A stretch of DNA of 64,000 nt from Paractinoplanes toevensis (GTDB lineage: Bacteria > Actinomycetota > Actinomycetes > Mycobacteriales > Micromonosporaceae). Shown here in pieces: positions 8,061 through 20,380 of this stretch. The position numbers were made by a program, and so were the translations under genes. The DNA lies in contig NZ_BOQN01000005.1 of NCBI RefSeq assembly GCF_018332695.1, positions 62,001 through 126,000 of the forward strand. Direction: 5' to 3'. The notes beneath the pieces were generated by a model, which saw only the letters and a list, made by a program, of their open reading frames with translations, was not told where the DNA came from and ran no database searches. Each line of letters begins with the position of its first letter. The stretch's first letter is position 1.

Positions 8061-8729
8061 GTGAATCTTCTGCTGACGTCGAGCGGTCTGCGCAACGGGG
8101 CCTTGCGGGATGCTCTGCGGGACATGCTGGGAAAGCCGTTCGGGTCGGCGAACGTCGTGTACGTTCCGACGGCGTCCGTCGCAGAGCCCGGAGACCACGG
8201 ATGGATGGTCGCGGGCATGGGCGGACTGCACGGCCTCGGCTGGCGGGAGTTCGACGTCCTGGAGTTGAACGGCCTGCCGCAACCGATGGTGCTCGACCGG
8301 CTGCGCCATGCCGACGTCGTCTACGTCGAGGGCGGCAGCCACTATCACCTGGCGCGCAGCATCACCGGCAACAACCTGGCCGATGGCTTCCGGGAAGTGC
8401 TGGAGAGCCGGATCTACACGGGGGTCAGCGCCGGATCGATGATCTTCAGTCAGAACCTCACGGAACACTCCGCCGACATCATCGGGGATGCCGCGGATCT
8501 GCACGTGCTCGGCGCGACGACGGTGCAGCCGCCGTTCCGCCTCTTCGAGTGGTATCTGAAGCCGCACCTGTACTCGCCCGATTTCCCCGAGCGCGACGAT
8601 GCCTGGGCCGATCACATCGTCGAGCGGGCGGACTTCCCGATCTACTTCATCGATGACGAGACGGCTGTCCGGGTCAGAGGCGACCAGGTGGACGTCGTCT
8701 CCGAAGGCCGGTGGCGTTTTCATCCATGA
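8061..8729 (+). CDS. Peptidase S51 family (dipeptidase E-like) protein
   Basis: 222 residues if GTG 8061 is used (VNLLLTSSGL), which matches the usual N-terminus of the family; an in-frame TTG at 8049 adds four residues. The S51 features are present: VYVEGGSHYHL as the strand and GG loop, and the nucleophile elbow GVSAGSM with Ser123. A His/Glu candidate for the triad lies in the LFEWYLKPHLYSPDFP region. Family members cleave Asp-X dipeptides or act as cyanophycinases; the substrate here is unknown. It is cytosolic, with no signal peptide, and stands alone between the esterases and the DUF2007 gene. Confidence 0.78.
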   Translation: MNLLLTSSGLRNGALRDALRDMLGKPFGSANVVYVPTASVAEPGDHGWMVAGMGGLHGLGWREFDVLELNGLPQPMVLDRLRHADVVYVEGGSHYHLARSITGNNLADGFREVLESRIYTGVSAGSMIFSQNLTEHSADIIGDAADLHVLGATTVQPPFRLFEWYLKPHLYSPDFPERDDAWADHIVERADFPIYFIDDETAVRVRGDQVDVVSEGRWRFHP

Positions 8730-8780
8730 TTCGCCACGTTCTGCCGTCCGGGCGCTTCGGCGCGCGTGGTGGAATAGGCC

Positions 8781-8996
8781 ATGAGCAATCAGACGGTGCC
8801 GGTGGCCAGTGTGTCGAGCCGGACCGAGGCGGACATCGTGGCCGGGCTGTTGCGCAGTGCCGGCATCGACGCCCTGGTCTCGGCCGATGATGCCGGCGGT
8901 GAGATCGGCTCGTTCCAGCTGGAGGGTGTGAGCGTGCTGGTCGCGCCGGCCGACGAGGCCGAGGCTCGGCAGATTCTGGCCGACTCGACGTCCTGA
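8781..8996 (+). CDS. DUF2007-type small protein
   Basis: 71 residues. The pattern VPVASVSSRTEADIVAGLLR, then ISADD-like residues and a C-terminal VSVLVAPADEAEARQIL, is that of DUF2007 (putative signal-transducing protein), a ferredoxin-like alpha/beta module of about 65-75 residues. There is no membrane segment. Function is unknown. It converges on argH and ends 2 bp before a strong hairpin. Confidence 0.75.
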   Translation: MSNQTVPVASVSSRTEADIVAGLLRSAGIDALVSADDAGGEIGSFQLEGVSVLVAPADEAEARQILADSTS

Positions 8997-8997
8997 C

Positions 8998-9023
8998 GAA
9001 GGGGCGGCGGACGCCGCCCCTTC
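8998..9023. terminator. Perfect GC-rich hairpin between convergent genes
   Basis: GAAGGGGCGGCG at 8998-9009 pairs perfectly with CGCCGCCCCTTC at 9012-9023 over a minimal loop. It lies between the DUF2007 stop and the argH stop and can serve both directions. No U-tract follows, as is common in actinomycetes. The 13-mer CCCTTCCCAAAAA occurs at 9018-9030 and again at 9039-9051, so the right arm of the hairpin is partly duplicated. Confidence 0.75.
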
Positions 9024-9051
9024 CCAAAAAGACGCCGGCCCTTCCCAAAAA

Positions 9052-10473
9052 CTAGCGGGGGACGACCTTCTCGACCGCCCACTGCCGCCAGCTGTCCAGT
9101 TTGTGCTGGACCGTCGCCAGCTGGTCGGCGACCGGGCCGGGGCCGGTCGAACCGGGGGTGGTGCGGCCGGCCAGGGCCGATTCGACCGTCAGGACGTTGC
9201 GGACGGACGGGTCCAGGTGGCCGCTGACCGTCTTCAGGTCGTCGTCGGTCAGGTCCTCGAGTTCGCAGCCGCGCACCGAGCACAGCGCCACCAACTGCCC
9301 GGTGATCTCGTGCGCCTCCCGGAACGGGACGCCCCGCCGGACCAGCCAGTCGGCGACCTCGGTGGCCAGCGAGAAGCCGATCGGCGTCGCGGCGGCCAGC
9401 CGGTCCACCCGTACGGTCATGGTGGAGATCATGCCGGCCAGAGCCGGCAGCAGGAGTCCCAGCGTTTCGATCGCGTCGAAGGCCGGCTCCTTGTCTTCCT
9501 GCATGTCCCGGTCGTAGGTGAGCGGCAGGCCCTTGAGCATGGTCAGCACCGTGACCAGGCCGCCGATCAGCCGGCCGCTCTTGCCGCGCGCCAGTTCGGC
9601 GATGTCCGCGTTCTTCTTCTGCGGCATGATCGACGAGCCGGTGGCGAAGGCGTCGTCCAGCTCCACCCAGCCGAACTCGGTGGAGGTCCAGAGGACCACC
9701 TCCTCGCCCAGGCGGGACAGGTGCACGCCGATCAGCGCCGTCACGAACAGGAACTCGGCGACGAAGTCACGGTCGGCGACCGCGTCCATCGAGTTCGGGG
9801 CGGGCGACTTGAAGCCCAGCTCCTTAGCGACCGCGGCCGGGTCCAGTGGCAGCGACGAACCGGCCAGCGCACCGCTGCCGAGCGGGGAGACGGCAGCCCG
9901 TTCATCCCAGTCGCTGAGACGAGAAAGGTCCCGCAGCAGCGGCTGCACGTGGGCGAGCAGCCAGTGGCCGAACGTCACCGGCTGGGCGTGCTGCAGGTGG
10001 GTCATGCCGGGTGCGGCCGTGTCGACGTTCAACGCCGCTTGTGCGGTGAGCGCGTCGGCCAGCTCGACCAGCGACACGGCCAGGCCGCGGGCGTGGTCGC
10101 GCAGGTAGAGCCGCAGGTCGGTGGCGACCTGGTCGTTGCGGGACCGGCCGGCGCGCAGCTTGCCGCCCAGCGTGCCGAGCCGTTCGAGCAGGCCGCGTTC
10201 GAGCGCGGTGTGCACGTCCTCGTCGTCGATCGTGGGCCGGAACTCGCCGGACGCGCAGGCCGCCTCGAGGTCGTCGAGGGCGGCCAGCATCTGGCCCAGC
10301 TCATCCGGGTCGAGCAAGCCGGCCGCGGCGAGGACCCGGGCGTGGGCCCGGGAGCCGGCGATGTCGTAGGGGGCGAGGCGCCAGTCGAACTGGACGCTCA
10401 CCGACAGCCGGGCCAGGGCGTCGGCGGGGCCGCCGGAGAACCGGCCGCCCCACAACGAAGTCTTCTCAGTCAC
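9052..10473 (-). CDS. argH: Argininosuccinate lyase
   Basis: 473 residues, the usual length. It splits argininosuccinate into arginine and fumarate, the last step of arginine synthesis, as a cytosolic tetramer. Visible family blocks are LWGGRFSGG at the N-terminus, GRSRNDQVATD, TMLQ-equivalent THLQHAQPVTFGHW, and the fumarase/ASL signature GSSIMPQKKN around residues 279-288, which carries the catalytic Ser loop. The start is GTG 10473, 6 bp after the argG stop. This is the only junction in the operon without overlap. It is the last gene of argCJBDFRGH and ends at the shared hairpin. Confidence 0.97.
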   Translation of the reverse strand: MTEKTSLWGGRFSGGPADALARLSVSVQFDWRLAPYDIAGSRAHARVLAAAGLLDPDELGQMLAALDDLEAACASGEFRPTIDDEDVHTALERGLLERLGTLGGKLRAGRSRNDQVATDLRLYLRDHARGLAVSLVELADALTAQAALNVDTAAPGMTHLQHAQPVTFGHWLLAHVQPLLRDLSRLSDWDERAAVSPLGSGALAGSSLPLDPAAVAKELGFKSPAPNSMDAVADRDFVAEFLFVTALIGVHLSRLGEEVVLWTSTEFGWVELDDAFATGSSIMPQKKNADIAELARGKSGRLIGGLVTVLTMLKGLPLTYDRDMQEDKEPAFDAIETLGLLLPALAGMISTMTVRVDRLAAATPIGFSLATEVADWLVRRGVPFREAHEITGQLVALCSVRGCELEDLTDDDLKTVSGHLDPSVRNVLTVESALAGRTTPGSTGPGPVADQLATVQHKLDSWRQWAVEKVVPR

Positions 10474-10479
10474 GATTGC

Positions 10480-11678
10480 CTAGTCTGCCAGCCGCCGGTC
10501 ACGGCCCGCCGCCATGCGCGACGGGAGGCCCCAGAGCTGCACGAAACCCTTGGCCAGGGTCTGGTCGAAGGTGTCGCCGGTGTCGTAGGTGGCCATCCCG
10601 AAGTCGTACAGGCTGGCGTCGGAGCGCCGGCCGGTGACGACCGCGCGGCCGCCGTGCAGGGTGAGCCGCACCTCGCCGGAGACGTACTTCTGCGAGTCGT
10701 CGATGAACGTGTCGAGCGCGTTCTTCAGCGGCGAGAACCAGAGACCGTCGTAGACGAGCTCGCCCCAGCGCTGGTCGACCGAGCGCTTGAAGCGGGCCAG
10801 GTCACGCTCGACGGTGACGTTCTCGAGCTCCTGGTGGGCGGTGATCAGCGCGATCGCGCCGGGCGCCTCGTACACCTCGCGGCTCTTGATGCCGACCAGC
10901 CGATCCTCGACCATGTCGAGGCGGCCGACACCCTGCGCGCCGGCGCGCCGGTTCAGCTCGGTGATGGCCTGGTACGGCGTGACCGTCTCACCGTCGATGG
11001 CGACCGGGTTGCCCTGGTCAAAGGTGATGACGACCTCGTCCGCATCCCTTTCGAGAGCCGGGTTGGCGGTGTACGCGTAGATGTCCTCGATCGGCGCGTT
11101 CCAGATGTCCTCGAGGAAGCCGGTCTCGACGGCGCGGCCCCACAGGTTCTGGTCGATCGAGTACGGCGACTTGTGGGTCACGTCGATCGGCAGCCCCTTC
11201 TCCTCGGCCAGCGCGATCGCCTTGTCCCGGGTCCACGCGAAGTCCCGGGCCGGCGCGATCACCTTGAGCGACGGGTCGAGGGCACCGATGCCGACCTCGA
11301 AACGCACCTGGTCGTTGCCCTTGCCGGTGCAGCCGTGCGAGACGATCGTGCCGCCGTGCTGCTTGGCCGCCTCGACCAGGTGCCGCACGATCAGCGGCCG
11401 GGACAGCGCCGACACCAGCGGGTAACGGTCCATGTAGAGCGCGTTGGCGCGCAGCGCCGGCAGGCAGAAATCGGCGGCGAACTCCTCGCGGGCGTCCACC
11501 ACGACGCTCTCGGCGGCACCGCAGTCGAGCGCCCGCTGCCGGATGACCTCCATGTCCTCGCCGCCCTGGCCGACGTCGAGGGCCACGGCGATGACCTCCC
11601 CGCCGGTCTGCTCGGCGAGGTAGGGGATGGCGACGGAGGTGTCGAGTCCGCCGGAGAACGCAAGAACGACCCGCTCGG

Positions 11679-11682
<4 letters not shown>
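10480..11682 (-). CDS. argG: Argininosuccinate synthase
   Basis: 400 residues, the normal size. It joins citrulline and aspartate with ATP. The N-terminus has the ATP pyrophosphatase P-loop [12 protein letters not shown]; further blocks are [15 protein letters not shown], the citrulline/aspartate-binding segment common to the family, and [10 protein letters not shown]. The GTG start at 11682 overlaps the argR stop by 4 bp (GTGA), so translation is probably coupled. It acts in the cytosol directly before ArgH. Confidence 0.97.
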
Positions 11683-15112
<3,430 letters not shown>

Positions 15113-15116
<4 letters not shown>

Positions 15117-16285
15117 GACGAGTACGCCGAGTTCTCATGCACGTACGCGTGGGAAAGGTCCGTCGTCCAGATGGTGGCGCTCATCGCGCCCTCGCGCAGA
15201 TTGATCGTGATGGTGACGTCCCGCCCGGTCAGGTCGACCTTCGACCGGTCCTCGGCCGCCGCGCCGCCCTTGCAGATCCAGATGCCGTTGATCGCGACGT
15301 CGACCCGGTCGGGCTCGAACTTCGCTTTCGTGGTGCCGACCGCGGCGAGGATGCGCCCCCAGTTCGGGTCGTTGCCGAACAGGGCCGTCTTCACCAGGTT
15401 GTTCCCGGCCACCGAGCGCCCCACCTCGACCGCGTCGGCCTCGGTGTCCGCGCCCTCCACCACGATCGCGACGTGCTTGGTGGCCCCCTCGGCGTCCGAG
15501 ATGAGCTGCTGGGCGAGGTCGTGGCAGACGGCCGTGACGGCCGCGGTGAGCTCTTCCGGCGTCGGCTGCACGTCGGAGGCGCCGCTGGCCAGCAGCAACA
15601 CGGTGTCGTTGGTCGACATGCAGCCGTCCGCGTCGATCCGGTCGAAGGTGAGCCGGGTCGACTCGCGCAGCGCCGCGTCGAGCACCTCGTTGTCGGCCGA
15701 CGCGTCGGTGGTGATTACCACGAGCATGGTGGCCAGGGCGGGCGCGAGCATGCCGGCGCCCTTGGCGATGCCGCCGACCGACCAGCCCTCCTTCTGCACG
15801 ACCGCGTTCTTGGCCACAGTGTCGGTCGTCATGATCGCCTCGGCGGCTTTCCCGCCACCGTCCGCGGTCAGCGCCCGCGCCGCGGCGGAGACGCCCGGCA
15901 GCAGCTTGTCCATCGGCAGCAGCTCACCGATCAGCCCGGTGGAGCAGACCGCCACGTCGCCCGGCCCGATCATCTGCGGCTTGGGGCCGCCGCGCAGCAC
16001 GGTCGCGGTGTGCTCGGCGGTGGCGTGGGTGTCGCGGAAGCCCTGGGTGCCGGTGCAGGCGTTGGCGCCGCCCGAGTTGAGCACGACCGCGCGCACGATG
16101 CCGCCCTTGAGCACCTGCTGGCTCCACAGGACCGGGGCGGCCTTGACGCGGTTGCCGGTGAAGACGGCGGCCGCCGTGTAGTCGGGCCCGTCGTTGACGA
16201 CGAGGGCGACGTCCGGGTTGCCGGTGGCCTTGAGACCGGCGGCGACGCCGCTGGCCCGGAAGCCCTTGGGATGGGTGACGGTCAT
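15113..16285 (-). CDS. argJ: Bifunctional ornithine acetyltransferase / N-acetylglutamate synthase
   Basis: 390 residues from ATG 16285, which overlaps the argC stop; the open frame continues upstream but that part is antisense noise over argC. ArgJ recycles the acetyl group from acetylornithine to glutamate. The precursor cleaves itself before the Thr of the [14 protein letters not shown] block (Thr186 here), giving alpha and beta chains. [15 protein letters not shown] at the N-terminus and [12 protein letters not shown] near the C-terminus are family blocks. No argA-type synthase is present nearby, so this enzyme probably supplies acetylglutamate recycling. Confidence 0.96.
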
Positions 16286-17283
16286 GGTGCGACTCCGAAC
16301 ACGGACAGGCCCATCGTCTCGGGCAGGCCGAACATGAGGTTGGCGCACTGCACAGCTTGACCGGAGGCGCCCTTGCCCAGGTTGTCGAGGGCACTGACCA
16401 CGATGATCCGGCCCGAGTCGACGTCGACGGTCGCCTGCAGATGACAGGAGTTGGAGCCGGAGGTGGCGGCGGTGTGCGGCCACTGCCCGGCCGGCAGCAC
16501 GTGGATGAACGGCTCCCCCGCGTACGCCTCTCGGAGAACCTCTTGCGGGTCGCCCTGCCTGTCGGGCGTGGCAGTAACCGTCGCGAGGATGCCGCGAGGC
16601 ATCGGAGCGAGCACCGGGGTCATCGAGAGTGACGTTGCGCCGGTCGCCTGCTTGATCTCCGGCACGTGCTGGTGCGCACCCACCTTGTACGGCGAGAGGT
16701 CGCCCATGACCTCGCTGGCCAGCAGGTTGACCTTGGCGCCGCGACCCGCGCCGGAGGTGCCGGAGCTGGCCACCACGACGACATCGGCCGGGCTGGCGAG
16801 ACCGCTCGCGATCAGCGGAGCGAGGGCCAGTGTGATGGTCGCCGCATAACAACCCGTGTTGGCCACCCGGGTCGAGGCCGCGATCGCGGCCCGCTGACCG
16901 GGCAGCTCGGGCAGGCCGTAGGTCCAGGTGCCGGCGTGCTCGCCGCCGTAGTATTTCTGCCAGAGCCCGGCGTCCTTCAGCCGGAAGTCGGCCCCGAGGT
17001 CGACGACCTTGACATGCGCCGGCAGCTGCGCGGCCACGGCCGCCGACTGCCCGTGCGGAAGAGCAAGAAAGACCAGGTCAGCGTCGGCCAGGCCGGCCGC
17101 GTCGGTCGCCCCGAGCGTCAGGTCGAGGCCGGCGAGCTGCGGGTGTACGGCGGTGACGTGCGTGCCGGCCCGGGTGTGCGCGGTGGCGGCCACCAGGTCG
17201 AACTCGGGGTGCCCGGCGAGCAGGCGCAGAAGCTCGCCTCCCGCATAACCACTGGCCCCCGCAACGGCGACTCGAATCCCCAT
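16282..17283 (-). CDS. argC: N-acetyl-gamma-glutamyl-phosphate reductase
   Basis: 333 residues, first gene of the operon. It reduces N-acetylglutamyl phosphate to the semialdehyde with NADPH. The N-terminal Rossmann motif is VAVAGASGYAGGELLRLL; the catalytic Cys145 lies in NTGCYAA; FLALPHGQSA and SGAGRGAK are further family blocks. Translation starts at ATG 17283 with GGAGG at 17289-17293. A near-palindromic ARG-box-like site directly precedes this ribosome-binding site. Confidence 0.96.
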   Translation of the reverse strand: MGIRVAVAGASGYAGGELLRLLAGHPEFDLVAATAHTRAGTHVTAVHPQLAGLDLTLGATDAAGLADADLVFLALPHGQSAAVAAQLPAHVKVVDLGADFRLKDAGLWQKYYGGEHAGTWTYGLPELPGQRAAIAASTRVANTGCYAATITLALAPLIASGLASPADVVVVASSGTSGAGRGAKVNLLASEVMGDLSPYKVGAHQHVPEIKQATGATSLSMTPVLAPMPRGILATVTATPDRQGDPQEVLREAYAGEPFIHVLPAGQWPHTAATSGSNSCHLQATVDVDSGRIIVVSALDNLGKGASGQAVQCANLMFGLPETMGLSVFGVAP

Positions 17284-17290
17284 ACCAACC

Positions 17291-17308
17291 TCCGCATGAC
17301 TATGCAGA
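17291..17308. promoter_or_regulatory. ARG-box-like palindrome before argC
   Basis: TCCGCATGACTATGCAGA on the plus strand is an 18-bp near-palindrome with GCAT-N4-ATGC at its core (17294-17305). ArgR operators are about 18 bp and symmetric with AT-rich half-sites of the TGCAT/ATGCA kind. It touches the argC Shine-Dalgarno site, so a bound ArgR hexamer would block transcription and cover the start. Only one box is visible; ArgR often uses two. Confidence 0.6.
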
Positions 17309-17340
17309 GAACCGTATCAAGCCCCGCTCGTGATCGCCAA

Positions 17341-18291
17341 CTACATTCCCCCGGCGGAGAACGTCGTGGTGATGTGCTGGCCGGCTACCCGCTCCTGGCG
17401 GCGGGCCAGCAGGACGAGTGCCCGCCGGTCCGGCTCGGTGAGGTCGGAGTCGGTCAGGCCACGCGGTGACAGCTCTTGCTCGAGAACGGTGGAGATCTCC
17501 ACGCCCACCACGAAGGTCTGGCTGACCAGGTAGAACAGCGCGAAGACGCCCACCACCGTGGCGAAGCTGCCGTAGACCGGCCCGGCCCGGGTCACCAGCA
17601 CCGGAAGCACCGTCCCGGCGGCATGAAGCAGGACCGTGATCCCGGTGGCCGCGACCGCACCGCCCACCCACACGTCGCGCAACCGCACCGGCCGGCAGAC
17701 CAGCACCTTGTGCACGATGACGATCACGGCGAACACCGCGACCGCGGACCCGATCCCGGCGGCTCCGCGCTCAACGGCGGGAAGGCGCAGGACGGCCTCG
17801 GTCACCACCGCCGATCCGGTCGCCAGCACCGCCGCGGCGAACGACAGGACCAGCACGAACAGCACCCGGGCGTACCGCCGGGCCACGCCGAACCGATCGC
17901 GCCAGGGGACACCCCACATCCGGTTGAGCGCGGAGTACACGGCGAGCACACCGCCGGTGCCGGCGAACAGAAGACCGATCAGTCCGACCGTGAGCGGGAC
18001 GACGCTGGACGGCAGGTCGGCGATGGCCCGCTCGATATCGGGCCGCAGCGCCGTGCTCACCAGCCGATCCAGCATCCGGCTCTGCAGCTCGGGGTGCCGC
18101 TGCAACAACTCGGTGACCGCGGCCGTGGCCAGCAGCAGTAGCGGGAACAGGCTCAGGAAGCCGTAGTAGGTCAGCTGCGCGGCCAGCCGCGCGCCGTCGT
18201 CGTCGAGGTACTTACGGAACACCGCCCACGGAAACCCCAGAAACGCGTGCCGGCGCTGCACGCCGTCCAGGCGGTGCACGACATCGATCAT
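17341..18291 (-). CDS. YihY/virulence factor BrkB family membrane protein
   Basis: 316 residues from ATG 18291, which overlaps the stop of the upstream DUF2231 gene (ATGA); the open frame reaches 18330 but that start lies inside the other gene. Six or more membrane helices are seen, with the family features LAAQLTYYGFLSLFPLLLL near the N-terminus, an Asn-Arg-Met-Trp-Gly-type loop (ALNRMWGVPWRD) and the late PVYGSFATVVGVFALFYLVSQ. The function of YihY proteins is not settled. A second, distant copy is at 39769-40746. Confidence 0.85.
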   Translation of the reverse strand: MIDVVHRLDGVQRRHAFLGFPWAVFRKYLDDDGARLAAQLTYYGFLSLFPLLLLATAAVTELLQRHPELQSRMLDRLVSTALRPDIERAIADLPSSVVPLTVGLIGLLFAGTGGVLAVYSALNRMWGVPWRDRFGVARRYARVLFVLVLSFAAAVLATGSAVVTEAVLRLPAVERGAAGIGSAVAVFAVIVIVHKVLVCRPVRLRDVWVGGAVAATGITVLLHAAGTVLPVLVTRAGPVYGSFATVVGVFALFYLVSQTFVVGVEISTVLEQELSPRGLTDSDLTEPDRRALVLLARRQERVAGQHITTTFSAGGM

Positions 18292-18713
18292 CGCTCGCGG
18301 GCCGGTGGGCCGAGTCGCCCGCCGAACCACGTGCTGATCCCGGCCGCCGCCAGCGCCAAACCTTCGACCAGGAAGAGCCCGGAGTCCGTGGCCCGGTAAT
18401 CGGTGCGCAGCCGGATCAACGCGATGACCGCGAAGGCGATCAGTACGCCGAGGTCGAACAGAATCCCCACGGTGCAGCGGCGGGCGGCCCGAATCGACGG
18501 TGCCGACACCAGGTCGACGCTGATGACCCCCACCGCCACAGCTCCCCCGACAAGTCCGGCGACGATGTTCCAGTAGGCCACCGTCCCGAGCAGACGTGGC
18601 GCCCCGGCCATGGTCGCCACGTCGAAAATGATCGCCAGCATGAACAGACCCAACGGAAACATCAGCAGGAGGGGCTGCACGGCGTTACCCGCGACCCGAA
18701 GTCGGCTTTCCAT
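18288..18713 (-). CDS. DUF2231-type membrane protein
   Basis: 141 residues from ATG 18713. Four hydrophobic segments fit DUF2231: VQPLLLMFPLGLFMLAIIFD (typical PLLVPFPIGL-like opening), VAYWNIVAGLVGGAVAVGVI, a helix after ARRCTVG, and FLVEGLALAAAGIST. The family has unknown function and is often found with stress or redox membrane proteins. It is translationally coupled to the YihY gene downstream. Confidence 0.75.
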   Translation of the reverse strand: MESRLRVAGNAVQPLLLMFPLGLFMLAIIFDVATMAGAPRLLGTVAYWNIVAGLVGGAVAVGVISVDLVSAPSIRAARRCTVGILFDLGVLIAFAVIALIRLRTDYRATDSGLFLVEGLALAAAGISTWFGGRLGPPARER

Positions 18714-18792
18714 GCGGCTGTCACTTTCCTCGGCGTCTGCCCGAGCATGGGCCGCCCCACCCACCGGCACGTCATCCCCGGCGGGCGAGCGG

Positions 18793-18804
18793 GGTGCTAG
18801 CACC
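18793..18804. promoter_or_regulatory. 12-bp palindrome in a divergent promoter region
   Basis: GGTGCTAGCACC is a perfect 12-bp palindrome centred between the DUF2231 gene (minus) and the alpha/beta hydrolase gene (plus), 60 bp before the latter. No regulator family can be assigned. It is a candidate operator for either gene. Confidence 0.35.
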
Positions 18805-18863
18805 ACCAGCACAGGGGGTTCCGCACTCCTGACCGGCGGCCGGGCGCCCGCGATGCTGGAGAC

Positions 18864-19847
18864 ATGACAACAACCACGGAGCGGCGGGTACCCGTCGGTG
18901 ACGGCGACGTCGTCTGCACCATCGCCGGGGCCGGCGAGCCGCTGCTGCTGGTGCACGGGCTCGGCGCGAGCCGGCACACCTGGGATCGGGTCCTCGGCGA
19001 GCTCGCGGCCACGCACACGGTCATCGCACCGGACCTGCCCGGCCACGGCGACTCCGACGCGCCGGCCGGCGACTACTCGCTCGGCGCCCTCGCCGCCTCG
19101 CTCCGGGACGTTCTGGTCGCCCTCGGCCACCCGTCGGCGACCGTGGTCGGCCACAGCCTGGGCGGTGGCGTCGCGCTGCAGTTCGCGTACCAGTTCCCCG
19201 AGCGCACCGACCGGCTCGTCCTGATCAGCAGCGGTGGCCTCGGCCCCCAGCTCACGCCGGCGCTGCGCGTCGTCACCGTGCCCGGCGCGCCGGCCCTCGT
19301 CGCCGGGGTGGCGATGCTGCCCGAGCGCGTCACCCGATGGTTCCTGTCGATGGTGGCCTCGGTCGCGCCCGGCCTGCTGGCCCCGGCCGACGCCGGGCCG
19401 GTGGCGGAAAGCATGCGCCGGCTCACCGACCGGCGCCAACGGCGTACGTTCCTGCGCACCGCCCGCACCGTCATCAACTGGCGTGGGCAGACCGTGAGCG
19501 CCACCCAGCATCTCCGGCAACTCGACGGCGTACCCGTTCTGCTGGCCTGGGGTACCGACGACAAGACCATTCCGCCGCACCACCATCGGACGGTGGCGCA
19601 ATTGTTGACGAATCCGCACGTGCTGGCGATCGACGGCGCCGGGCACTACCCCCAGGAGACCGCTCCTGATCAGCTACTACGAGGTCTGCGGCAGTTCCTG
19701 GATTCGACAACCAGTTTATTTCCTCATGGCAAGGGTATGCCGCTCCCGAATCTTAGGAGAGCACATGTCGACAGACGCCATCGTTGTATTGAAGGACGAC
19801 CACAAAAAGATCAAGAAGCTGTTCCGCGAATTCCAGGACGCCGGTGA
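18864..19847 (+). CDS. Alpha/beta hydrolase
   Basis: 327 residues as an open frame. The core is a typical alpha/beta hydrolase: LLLVHGLGASRHTW oxyanion region, VVGHSLGGG with Ser98, AWGTDDKTIPP with the acid, and DGAGHYPQE with the His. The sequence resembles meta-cleavage or epoxide-hydrolase-like enzymes; the substrate is unknown. The family normally ends near LLRGLRQFLD. The last 50 or so residues here are not family-like, are rich in Arg and Pro, and overlap the first 83 bp of the hemerythrin gene in another frame. The true stop may have been lost by a small indel. Confidence 0.8.
   Translation: MTTTTERRVPVGDGDVVCTIAGAGEPLLLVHGLGASRHTWDRVLGELAATHTVIAPDLPGHGDSDAPAGDYSLGALAASLRDVLVALGHPSATVVGHSLGGGVALQFAYQFPERTDRLVLISSGGLGPQLTPALRVVTVPGAPALVAGVAMLPERVTRWFLSMVASVAPGLLAPADAGPVAESMRRLTDRRQRRTFLRTARTVINWRGQTVSATQHLRQLDGVPVLLAWGTDDKTIPPHHHRTVAQLLTNPHVLAIDGAGHYPQETAPDQLLRGLRQFLDSTTSLFPHGKGMPLPNLRRAHVDRRHRCIEGRPQKDQEAVPRIPGRR
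19714..19738 (+). promoter_or_regulatory. SigB/SigF-type stress promoter for the hemerythrin gene
   Basis: GTTT at 19714-19717, a 15-bp spacer, and GGGTAT at 19733-19738 match the actinobacterial SigB/SigF promoter (GTTT-N13-16-GGGTAT). Transcription would start near 19745, 20 bp before the hemerythrin ATG at 19765. The promoter lies inside the 3' part of the hydrolase frame. Confidence 0.7.
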
Positions 19848-20265
19848 GGACGCCACGAAGGTCAAGGGCGACATCGTCAAGCGGATCCTCGAAGAGCTGA
19901 CCGTGCACACCTACCTCGAGAACGAAGTGATGTACCCCGAGGTCCGCAAGCTGCTGCCGGACCTCGAGGACGACGTGCTGGAGTCGTACGAGGAACACCA
20001 CGTGGCGGACATCCTCTGCGCCGAACTGGCGACCATGGACGCCGGCGACGAGCGCTTCGACGCCAAGACGACGGTGCTCATCGAGAATGTCACGCACCAC
20101 ATCGACGAGGAAGAGCAGGACTGGTTCCCGCAGGTCCGCGAGGGCCTCGGCCGCAAGCAGCTGCAGGAGCTGGGCGCCCGGATGAACGAGATGCGGGAGA
20201 AGGCCCCGCGCAGCCCGGCGCAGCCCTCGGCGCTGAAGAAAGCGGTCGACGCCGTCATCGCCTGA
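19765..20265 (+). CDS. Hemerythrin-domain protein
   Basis: 166 residues from ATG 19765, with AGGAGA at 19755-19760. The four-helix hemerythrin fold is indicated by its metal-ligand pattern: DDHKKIKKLF, EELTVHTYLENEVMYPE, YEEHHVADIL and THHIDEEEQDWFPQ, which give His and Glu residues for a di-iron site. The tail is basic and Pro-rich. Such stress hemerythrins of actinomycetes bind oxygen, NO or peroxide, and are often part of the SigB/SigF regulon, which fits the promoter upstream. Cytosolic. Confidence 0.9.
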   Translation: MSTDAIVVLKDDHKKIKKLFREFQDAGEDATKVKGDIVKRILEELTVHTYLENEVMYPEVRKLLPDLEDDVLESYEEHHVADILCAELATMDAGDERFDAKTTVLIENVTHHIDEEEQDWFPQVREGLGRKQLQELGARMNEMREKAPRSPAQPSALKKAVDAVIA

Positions 20266-20338
20266 GAGGGCTCGGCCGGGTGAGCACGGCGGGCATCCGG
20301 GGTCGCCGGGGTCGCCGTCATCGCCGGCCGCTACGGCC

Positions 20339-20365
20339 GCCGCCGCCCGCATCGCGGGCGGCGGC
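20339..20365. terminator. GC-rich hairpin between convergent genes
   Basis: GCCGCCGCCCGC at 20339-20350 pairs perfectly with GCGGGCGGCGGC at 20354-20365 around the loop ATC; CGTTT follows. It lies between the hemerythrin stop (20265) and the stop of the minus-strand hydrolase fusion (20381), so it can end both transcripts. Confidence 0.8.
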
Positions 20366-20380
20366 CGTTTCACGTCCTGA

